Source: Actinomycetota bacterium
Lineage (GTDB): Bacteria > Actinomycetota > Humimicrobiia > Humimicrobiales > Humimicrobiaceae
Assembly (NCBI GenBank): GCA_028696435.1
Contig: JAQVHC010000065.1
Span: 1-7,073 of the forward strand
Direction: 5' to 3'
DNA: 7,073 bases
This document shows, piece after piece, positions 1 through 4,678 of this stretch. Each line of letters starts with the position of its first letter. Within the stretch, counting starts at the first letter, position 1. The notes beneath the pieces were generated by a model. The model was not told the origin of the DNA. It worked only from the letters and a program-made list of their open reading frames with translations, and did no database searches. The position numbers and the translations under genes were made by a program.

Positions 1-11
1 CACTGGTTAAT

Positions 12-37
12 ATAATACTTACTAAATTCAGTATTAT
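12..37. repeat. 8-bp perfect inverted repeat
   Basis: ATAATACT at 12-19 is exactly complementary to AGTATTAT at 30-37, with a 10-base loop. No T tract follows, so it is not a standard intrinsic terminator. It lies about 70 bases upstream of the promoter -35 box. It could be a regulator site or a weak RNA hairpin at the end of an upstream transcript, or chance in AT-rich DNA. Confidence 0.35.
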
Positions 38-66
38 CATCTGCTTAAACTACTGTCCGGTTTATG

Positions 67-99
67 CAATGCAGCTTAGCATATGCTCATTGTTTCTTA
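67..99 (+). terminator. Possible weak terminator or operator hairpin
   Basis: CAATG at 67-71 pairs with CATTG at 88-92, and AGC at 73-75 with GCT at 85-87. One base (72) is bulged and the loop is 9 bases. A short T-rich run (TTGTTTCTT) follows at about 91-99. This could end a transcript entering from the left. Its right half also contains the 10-base palindrome AGCATATGCT (78-87), which could instead be a protein-binding site just upstream of the -35 box at 107. The stem is short and the T tract imperfect, so the call is weak. Confidence 0.25.
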
Positions 100-106
100 A
101 ATTGCC

Positions 107-135
107 TTGTCAGGCCGGCATTTCTAGTCTATAAT
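107..135 (+). promoter_or_regulatory. Strong sigma-70/sigma-A type promoter candidate
   Basis: The -35 box TTGTCA (107-112) matches the consensus TTGACA at five of six positions. The -10 box TATAAT (130-135) matches at all six, and the spacer is the optimal 17 bases (113-129). Transcription would begin near 142 and give a leader of about 230 bases before the adaptor gene at 375. The spacer contains the GC palindrome GCCGGC (114-119), which stands out in this AT-rich stretch. This is the best promoter match I found in the window and probably drives the three-gene transporter operon. Confidence 0.65.
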
Positions 136-166
136 TTGCTAGAATTTATAACACAAAGAATAATAA

Positions 167-195
167 TTGACAATGGAATGATATTCTGGAATAAA
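167..195 (+). promoter_or_regulatory. Second promoter candidate with perfect -35 box
   Basis: TTGACA at 167-172 is a perfect -35 hexamer. With a 17-base spacer the -10 position reads AATAAA (190-195), which keeps four of six consensus bases but has lost the first and last T. It lies downstream of the better promoter at 107-135 and could be a tandem start for the same operon. The poor -10 box makes it much less certain. Confidence 0.3.
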
Positions 196-358
196 TTTGA
201 AATTAAAAGGAAAAGCTAAAACGCCATAGCAATTTCTGAAACTTATAAAAACAGATTAAGTAACAGGCAACAATATTCAACTTATAAATTTATTTCCAGG
301 CTTAAATATTTTAAATAGAAGTTTTGTATATTTTTACATATATTTTAAATAAGAAATT

Positions 359-364
359 AGAAGG
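359..364 (+). promoter_or_regulatory. Ribosome binding site of the adaptor gene
   Basis: AGAAGG lies 10 bases upstream of the ATG at 375 and supports that start. The three transporter genes differ here: only this first gene has a recognisable Shine-Dalgarno sequence. Confidence 0.6.
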
Positions 365-374
365 CAGGTTATAG

Positions 375-1817
375 ATGAAAAACAGAACATCCGGGAAAAT
401 ATTTTTTTTAATAGTAACCACCATAGTAGTGACTATAACAGCAATCACCCTTTCATCCTGCAAGACACTTGGAGAGGATATACTCGCTGACTCTGATACA
501 TTTGAAGTTACAAGAGGAGATATCATTCAGACCATTACTACAAGTGGTTACGTGGATAGTGTTGAGAAAAATGATTACTCACTGGCTATTCAGGGTAAAG
601 TTTTATATATCCTTGATAAAGGTGATACTTTTAAAAAGAGCGATGTTTTGCTGGAAGTAGATAATAGCAGACAGGAACTGCTTATCGCACAGTCTGAAGA
701 AAACTTAAACACAGCCAGAAATTCCCTTTCTATCGCAAAATTAAACTATCAACAGGCACTTGATGCTAACCATGTAGCATTACAACTGGCCGAGACCAGT
801 GCCCAGCAGGCAGAACTATCTACCCGTAGTGCACTTGTAGCGCTGGAAAATGCAAACAATATGGCTGATAAATCAGAAAAAAGTGCAAAAGTGGCTCTTG
901 AAAATGCAAAAAAATTACTTTCTGAAGCTAAAGATGAAGCTAAAAGCAATCCAATTATTACCGATACACAGCTGGCCCAGTATGAGGCTAATGTAAACTC
1001 TGCAGAAGCTAACTACGATTCAGTATCAGCACAGAGCCGGTCAGCAGCAAAATCTGCTGAAATTGCTTATGAACAATCAATTCTGGGTCAATCAGCTTCA
1101 TACTGGTCAAATCTTTCCAGTACACAATCTGCTAAAACTCAAATTGAAGCTGCAGCCGTAAATATAAGACAGGCAGAAACACAGCTCAGGCTATCAGAAA
1201 TCAGTCTTGAGCTTGCCAGACTTGATGTGGATAATAATATAACTTACGCACCTTATGACGGAATAGTGCTGGCTTCAACTTATAAAGAAGGCCAGTACGC
1301 AAGCCCGGGAATGAATGCAATTTCCATAATAAGTAATGACTTTATAATAAAAGCTGAAATAAATGAGACAGATGTTGTTAACCTTAAGACAGGACAGGAT
1401 GTAGATATAATACTTGATGCTTACCCTGAAACTACATTTAAAGGGAAGATAATTGAAATATCCAGAATCCCGACCAGCATTAGTGGTGTGGTTACATTTG
1501 ATTTTCTTGTAAGACCTGAAATAGAAAATGCTCCCGAACTTATATATGGCCTTTCAGCAAATCTGGAAATAACGGAAGCAGTTTCAAAAAATGTTTTATA
1601 TGTCCCCATAGATTCTATACTGGAAGAAAACGGAAAAACATATGTTAATCTTGTTACTGAAGATGGGAACATTAAAAAAACAGAAGTAGTTACCGGTGCT
1701 TCCAATTATGATTTTATTGAAATAAAGTCCGGTCTAAACGAAGGAGATACCGTTTTAATTTCTTCAATTAATTATATTAATGCAATTAAAAGCAGCATGG
1801 AGCCTGAAGTCGATTGA
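375..1817 (+). CDS. Membrane-fusion (periplasmic adaptor) lipoprotein of a MacAB/YknXYZ-type ABC exporter
   Basis: This 480-residue protein is the HlyD/MacA-family adaptor of the transporter encoded by the next two genes. It begins with a basic n-region (K2, R4, K8), a hydrophobic stretch (about 9-26) and a lipobox, L-S-S-C ending at Cys29, so it is predicted to be lipidated and anchored outside the cytoplasmic membrane. Residues about 43-96 form the first lipoyl/barrel-sandwich half (TSGYVDSVEK, then VLYILDKGDTFKKSDVL). Residues about 97-287 are Ala/Glu/Ser-rich and should make a long coiled-coil hairpin. The second lipoyl half follows (YAPYDGIVLASTYKEGQYAS, 291-310). Beta-barrel and membrane-proximal domains run from about 320 to the end (IKAEINETDV, VPIDSILEENGKTYV, SGLNEGDTV). 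E. coli MacA has about 370 residues; the extra length lies in the coiled coil. I do not see the R-x2-L-x6-S motif that marks TolC-docking adaptors, which fits a YknX-like protein of a monoderm, but that is inference. The family assignment is firm; the substrate is unknown. Confidence 0.92.
   Translation: MKNRTSGKIFFLIVTTIVVTITAITLSSCKTLGEDILADSDTFEVTRGDIIQTITTSGYVDSVEKNDYSLAIQGKVLYILDKGDTFKKSDVLLEVDNSRQELLIAQSEENLNTARNSLSIAKLNYQQALDANHVALQLAETSAQQAELSTRSALVALENANNMADKSEKSAKVALENAKKLLSEAKDEAKSNPIITDTQLAQYEANVNSAEANYDSVSAQSRSAAKSAEIAYEQSILGQSASYWSNLSSTQSAKTQIEAAAVNIRQAETQLRLSEISLELARLDVDNNITYAPYDGIVLASTYKEGQYASPGMNAISIISNDFIIKAEINETDVVNLKTGQDVDIILDAYPETTFKGKIIEISRIPTSISGVVTFDFLVRPEIENAPELIYGLSANLEITEAVSKNVLYVPIDSILEENGKTYVNLVTEDGNIKKTEVVTGASNYDFIEIKSGLNEGDTVLISSINYINAIKSSMEPEVD
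828..911 (+). repeat. Internal duplicated segment in the adaptor coiled coil
   Basis: Two similar blocks, SALVALENAN (residues 152-161, bases 828-857) and SAKVALENAK (residues 170-179, bases 882-911), lie 18 residues apart. The two 30-base DNA segments agree at about 23 of 30 positions. Eighteen residues is close to five helical turns, so this looks like elongation of one helix of the hairpin by an old tandem duplication that has since drifted. Convergence on Ala-rich heptads is the alternative. Confidence 0.5.
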
Positions 1818-1850
1818 TAATGACCGAACATAATGAAGGTCAATAATCAA
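1814..1850 (+). other. Imperfect hairpin between adaptor and ATPase genes
   Basis: TTGAT (1814-1818) pairs with ATCAA (1846-1850) and TGACC (1821-1825) with GGTCA (1838-1842). A small internal loop separates the two stems, and the apical loop is 12 bases. The lower left arm includes the adaptor stop codon TGA. No T tract follows, so full termination is unlikely. It may stabilise or process the mRNA between the adaptor and ATPase cistrons, or be chance. Confidence 0.35.
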
Positions 1851-1904
1851 GCGTTAAATCGAGTTTTAATATAAATTATTTTAAGCTTGTGACAAAATTA
1901 GTAA

Positions 1905-2696
1905 ATGGAAACTGAAAATATAGAAAAAACCAGTAATGATATTTTAATAAAAACAATTGGTATCACAAAAGTATATAGAGTAGGAGATATCAGAGTTAAT
2001 GCGCTGCGTGGAATAGACCTGGAAATTAAAAAAGGTGCTTTTGTTGCAATTATGGGTCCATCCGGTTCCGGAAAGTCCACCCTGATGAATATACTTGGTT
2101 GTCTTGACGTGCCAACTTCAGGACAATACTTTCTAAATAATATAGATATAAGCAAACTTAATGATAATCAACTTGCAAATATAAGAAATGAGGAAATAGG
2201 CTTTGTTTTTCAGACTTTCAATCTTCTTCCAAGAGCAACTGTATATGACAATGTTGAGCTCCCATTAATTTATTCCACTAAAAAGATTAGAGACAAAAAA
2301 AAGAAAATACTGGATGCAATTGGATCTGTTGGACTAACAGAATTAATAAAACATAAACCAAACGAGATATCGGGTGGAGAAAAACAGAGAGTTGCAATTG
2401 CGAGAGCTCTTGTTAATGAACCTTCTGTAATTCTGGCAGATGAACCTACCGGAAATCTGGATTCAAGGACAGGTGAAGAAATAATGGCAATATTCCAGAG
2501 GTTAAACAGAGAAGGGAAAACCATAATTCTGGTTACTCATGAACTGGATATAGCAAAGCATACCCATAAAATTATTTATCTAAAAGATGGCATTATTTAT
2601 AAACATGAAGAAGTTAAAGACCAGATATCCGCAGAAGAAGAATTAAAAAAAATGCCACGACTTGAAGATAGTATGATAATAAACAGTTATATTTAA
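1905..2696 (+). CDS. ABC transporter ATP-binding protein, MacB/LolD/YknY type
   Basis: This 263-residue cytoplasmic nucleotide-binding subunit powers the exporter formed with the permease 4 bases downstream and the adaptor upstream. All ABC ATPase motifs are intact. They are Walker A GPSGSGKST (51-59), the Q-loop in VFQTFNLLPR (Q103), the signature ISGGEKQR (155-162), Walker B VILADE (175-180, with catalytic Glu180), the D-loop NLD (184-186) and the H-loop THE (His212). The sequence MNILGCLDVPTSGQY after Walker A and the PTGNLDSRTG stretch are typical of the MacB/LolD/FtsE-like group. About 30 residues beyond the usual end (from about 235) form a charged tail without a known domain. A TAA lies directly before the ATG at 1905 and no alternative start codon follows nearby, so this start is forced. 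However, no Shine-Dalgarno sequence is visible upstream. It probably shares the adaptor transcript, 87 bases downstream of its stop. Family is certain; substrate unknown. Confidence 0.95.
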   Translation: METENIEKTSNDILIKTIGITKVYRVGDIRVNALRGIDLEIKKGAFVAIMGPSGSGKSTLMNILGCLDVPTSGQYFLNNIDISKLNDNQLANIRNEEIGFVFQTFNLLPRATVYDNVELPLIYSTKKIRDKKKKILDAIGSVGLTELIKHKPNEISGGEKQRVAIARALVNEPSVILADEPTGNLDSRTGEEIMAIFQRLNREGKTIILVTHELDIAKHTHKIIYLKDGIIYKHEEVKDQISAEEELKKMPRLEDSMIINSYI

Positions 2697-2700
2697 AACT

Positions 2701-3933
2701 ATGAGAAGATTATTAGAAAATATAAAAATTGCTTTCCAGGCTTTGTTCTTAAACAAAATGCGTTCATTTCTTACCATGCTGGGTATTATTATAGGTGTGG
2801 GAGCTGTAGTAGCAATGATATCAGTTGGAGTAGGTGCCAAACAGTCAGTGGTTAGCAGTATACAGGATATAGGTTCCAATTTAATTATAATAACACCGGG
2901 CAACCCTGAACGAGAAGAGGATGTTGGATTACAATTAATACTGGGTGGACAACAACCTAAATTAAAATCAAACGATGTTCAGGCAATTAAAAGAGAGGCT
3001 ACTCTGATAAGCGGAGTTGCTCCCATTGTATATAATTCATCTGCTATCACTTATTTAAATAAAAGTGCCCGTACTACTATATGCGCCTCGTCAGAAGATT
3101 ACCTGAAGCTCTATAATATGGATGTAGAAAAAGGTAATTTTTTCAAAAAAAGTGATGTTACGAATGCATCAAATGTCGCAGTAATTGGCAAGACAACTGC
3201 TAAAAAATTATTCGGTAAAATAGAGCCAATTGGAAAAATAATTAGAATTGATGGGAAAAATTTTAAAGTTATAGGAATACTTGAAGCAAGAGGGGCAGAT
3301 ATGTTTGGCATTGACCAGGATGATATTATTATTATTCCAGTTACAACTGCTCTTAATAAATTATATGGCCTTGATTCATACAATATGATAATTGCCCAGA
3401 GTATTAGCGATAAAGATATAAATGCTGCTACGGAAGAAATAAGATCAATACTTAGAAAACACAGAAACATAAAATTTGGAGAAAAAGAAGATTTTATGAT
3501 TCAAAGTCAAACGCAGATACTTGATGTTATCAGCGCAGTAACCGGAATTTTTACTGTTGTTATTGCAAGTATTGCAGGTATTTCTCTCCTTGTTGGCGGC
3601 ATAGGTATAATGAATATAATGCTTGTTTCAGTTACAGAGAGAACAAGAGAGATTGGAATAAGAAAAGCAATAGGAGCAAAGAATAGAGATATACTTGTCC
3701 AATTTCTGGTGGAAAGCACCGTTTTAAGCGTTACTGGTGGGATTTTAGGTATCCTATTTGCTATATTTGTATCCACAATACTGAATACATTTACTCCTCT
3801 TAAAACATCTATTACTGCACAACCTGTAATTATCGCTATTGTTTTCTCTACAATTATAGGCTTATTTTTTGGTATTTATCCAGCAATGCGCGCTGCAAAG
3901 CTCAACCCTATCGATGCTTTAAGATATGAATAG
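2701..3933 (+). CDS. ABC transporter permease, MacB/FtsX (YknZ) family
   Basis: This 410-residue integral membrane protein is the permease partner of the preceding ATPase. The layout is that of the MacB type. A short amphipathic N-terminus (LLENIKIAFQALFLNKMRSF) leads into membrane helix 1 (about 22-42, MLGIIIGVGAVVAMISVGVG). A large extracytoplasmic MacB_PCD-like domain follows (about 45-275). Helix 2 is at about 280-306 (SLLVGGIGIMNIML), and the coupling segment VTERTREIGIRKAIGAKNRD (311-330) contacts the ATPase. Helix 3 is at about 333-362 and helix 4 at about 375-394. It ends in the hallmark GIYPAMRAAKLNPIDALRYE. In E. coli MacB the ATPase and permease are fused; here they are separate, as in Bacillus YknY/YknZ. 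The start at 2701 matches the family N-terminus. It is 4 bases after the ATPase stop, with no Shine-Dalgarno sequence, which suggests translational coupling. MacB-type permeases do not simply channel substrate but transmit force to the extracytoplasmic side; this is family knowledge. Confidence 0.95.
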   Translation: MRRLLENIKIAFQALFLNKMRSFLTMLGIIIGVGAVVAMISVGVGAKQSVVSSIQDIGSNLIIITPGNPEREEDVGLQLILGGQQPKLKSNDVQAIKREATLISGVAPIVYNSSAITYLNKSARTTICASSEDYLKLYNMDVEKGNFFKKSDVTNASNVAVIGKTTAKKLFGKIEPIGKIIRIDGKNFKVIGILEARGADMFGIDQDDIIIIPVTTALNKLYGLDSYNMIIAQSISDKDINAATEEIRSILRKHRNIKFGEKEDFMIQSQTQILDVISAVTGIFTVVIASIAGISLLVGGIGIMNIMLVSVTERTREIGIRKAIGAKNRDILVQFLVESTVLSVTGGILGILFAIFVSTILNTFTPLKTSITAQPVIIAIVFSTIIGLFFGIYPAMRAAKLNPIDALRYE

Positions 3934-3943
3934 TACTCAAAAA

Positions 3944-4008
3944 TTATGAGTAATGTTATAAGTAATATTATAAGTTTTAAGAAACCGGTTAAAATTATAA
4001 GTTTTAAG
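3944..4008. repeat. Array of 12-bp direct repeats (TTATRAGT core)
   Basis: Three 12-base units stand head to tail at 3944-3955 (TTATGAGTAATG), 3956-3967 (TTATAAGTAATA) and 3968-3979 (TTATAAGTTTTA). Neighbouring units agree at 10 of 12 bases. A fourth unit at 3995-4006 is identical to the third. The third and fourth are part of a longer exact 15-base repeat (3967-3981 and 3994-4008) separated by a 12-base spacer that contains the palindrome AACCGGTT (3983-3990). The regular 12-base phasing is not expected from base composition alone. It could be a cooperative regulator-binding array for the next gene, or a slipped-strand tandem repeat. Confidence 0.6.
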
Positions 4009-4013
4009 GTATG

Positions 4014-4042
4014 TATAATAAATACAATAAAAACATTATAAT
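4014..4042 (+). promoter_or_regulatory. Two candidate -10 boxes upstream of the small membrane protein gene
   Basis: Perfect TATAAT hexamers occur at 4014-4019 and 4037-4042. Neither has a recognisable -35 box at 16-18 bases upstream, and the DNA is so AT-rich that such hexamers arise by chance. If real, the first would place the 12-base repeat array directly upstream, as expected for an activator site. Otherwise the gene may be read from the upstream operon. Confidence 0.25.
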
Positions 4043-4052
4043 AATTTCAATT

Positions 4053-4063
4053 TATTACTTATA
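4053..4063. repeat. Inverted copy of the 12-bp repeat before the ribosome binding site
   Basis: TATTACTTATA (4053-4063) is the exact reverse complement of TATAAGTAATA at 3957-3967 in the upstream repeat array. It ends 7 bases before the Shine-Dalgarno sequence at 4071. In a read-through transcript the two could pair and form an 11-base-pair stem near the start codon. In DNA they could be oppositely oriented protein sites. Confidence 0.5.
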
Positions 4064-4070
4064 TCAGAAT

Positions 4071-4076
4071 GGGAGA
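4071..4076 (+). promoter_or_regulatory. Ribosome binding site deciding the start at 4084
   Basis: GGGAGA ends 7 bases before the ATG at 4084. It overlaps the G of an earlier in-frame ATG at 4069, which itself has no Shine-Dalgarno sequence upstream. This makes 4084 the likely start and removes five residues (MGENK) from the longest reading. Confidence 0.7.
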
Positions 4077-4083
4077 AAATAAA

Positions 4084-4542
4084 ATGGATGAAACAAAAAA
4101 CCGTCACGGTTGCCTGACAGCGTGGCTGGCATTGTTAATTATAACAAACTCAATAACAGCTCTGTCAAACCTGTTAAACATACTTAGAGGTGATACGTTT
4201 GTTCAGCTGCTTCAAAACCCGGCATATACAGGCCAGATTCCTGCAGAACAGCTGTCTCAGATTCAGATGCTTCTTGATACTCCTCTCTGGGTATTTTATG
4301 TCTCTATTGTGCTCGCGATATTTAACATAGCATGCATAATAGCACTTTTTATGTGGAAGAAGTGGGGGTTCTGGGGATTCTGTGCATCAAGTATATTATC
4401 TGTGGCTATAAATCTTATTTACTTCACTAAAGATATTACTACTATAATTACCAGTATAATCGGGGGTATCCTGACAGTGCTTATACTCTTCGGAGTACTG
4501 CACATAGGTAAGAAGAATAAAGGCTGGCCCCAGCTTAAATAG
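4084..4542 (+). CDS. Conserved-type hypothetical four-helix membrane protein
   Basis: This is a 152-residue protein of unknown function. A short polar N-terminus (MDETKNRHGC) is followed by four predicted membrane segments at about 11-34, 67-91, 93-113 and 118-142. The 30-residue loop between the first two contains QNPAYTGQIPAEQLSQIQ, and the tail is short and basic (IGKKNKGWPQLK). The pattern RHGCLTAWL near the start, a KKWGFWGF turn between helices 2 and 3, and a GW near the C-terminus resemble a small uncharacterised membrane-protein family I have seen in other bacteria. I cannot name it with confidence. No catalytic motif is visible. It lies 150 bases after the permease gene on the same strand, with its own good ribosome binding site. 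The intervening repeat array suggests separate control. A role with the transporter is possible but not shown. Confidence 0.8.
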   Translation: MDETKNRHGCLTAWLALLIITNSITALSNLLNILRGDTFVQLLQNPAYTGQIPAEQLSQIQMLLDTPLWVFYVSIVLAIFNIACIIALFMWKKWGFWGFCASSILSVAINLIYFTKDITTIITSIIGGILTVLILFGVLHIGKKNKGWPQLK

Positions 4543-4678
4543 ACATTTCACAAAATATTAAGGCAGTTATTCTACCAATTGTGTATTAAATATTATAAAA
4601 TGAACTTTTAATTGCCTATCTTGATTGTCTGTTATTTTTACTCGCTAAAATATAAAGATAGGATAAGGTAAATTCTAA
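4543..4678. other. Intergenic region with an 8-bp inverted repeat
   Basis: CCTATCTT (4615-4622) is the exact reverse complement of AAGATAGG (4655-4662), with 32 bases between. The right arm adjoins the ribosome binding site at 4663-4668. If the whole segment is transcribed, the stem would sit next to the start of translation of the following gene. The rest of the interval is plain AT-rich sequence. I see neither a clear intrinsic terminator after the small membrane protein nor a clear promoter. Confidence 0.45.
4663..4668 (+). promoter_or_regulatory. Ribosome binding site of the GT-C-like gene
   Basis: ATAAGG lies 10 bases before the ATG at 4679. It is only a partial Shine-Dalgarno match but better than anything upstream of the in-frame GTG at 4694, so the ATG is preferred. 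Confidence 0.45.

Larger units (their letters stand above)
1..374. other. Gene-free leader region upstream of the transporter operon
   Basis: I see no convincing gene here. One plus-strand frame is open from base 3 to a TAA at 132-134, about 43 codons. It has no recognisable domain and runs across the promoter, so I do not call it. The region contains an 8-base perfect inverted repeat (12-19 with 30-37), a bulged hairpin (67-92), a near-consensus promoter (107-135) and a second weaker promoter candidate (167-195). The remaining bases, about 196-358, are very AT-rich and would form a 5' leader of about 230 bases if the first promoter is used. No riboswitch or attenuator fold is obvious in that leader. 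Confidence 0.7.

Noticed and set aside
3..134. Open plus-strand frame of about 43 codons at the left edge
   Set aside because: It has no domain, no start with a ribosome binding site, and it crosses the strong promoter. It is too short to support as the end of an upstream gene.
402..409. Run of eight T in the adaptor signal-peptide coding region, possible phase-variation site
   Set aside because: Such runs are common in this AT-rich DNA, including A runs at 2295-2302 and 2645-2652. The frame is intact here and nothing else suggests switching.
311..526. Minus-strand open frame overlapping the start of the adaptor gene
   Set aside because: It is a shadow of the signal-peptide region. It has low-complexity hydrophobic content and no homology I recognise, and the plus-strand gene is certain.
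2645..2654. A-rich slippery heptamer near the end of the ATPase gene, possible programmed -1 frameshift
   Set aside because: The shifted frame would end within a few codons and only trim the tail. No stimulating stem is evident.
3934..3952. Six-base stem (TACTCA with TGAGTA) right after the permease stop as a terminator
   Set aside because: The stem is short and AT-rich, has no following T tract, and overlaps the first unit of the direct-repeat array, which explains the sequence better.
3944..4008. CRISPR-like array
   Set aside because: Units are only 12-15 bases, mostly without spacers, and there are no cas genes. The structure is a short tandem repeat or operator array.
4521..4536. GC-richer hairpin (AGGCTG with CAGCTT) at the end of the small membrane protein gene as a terminator
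   Set aside because: It lies inside the coding sequence before the stop codon and is not followed by a T run.
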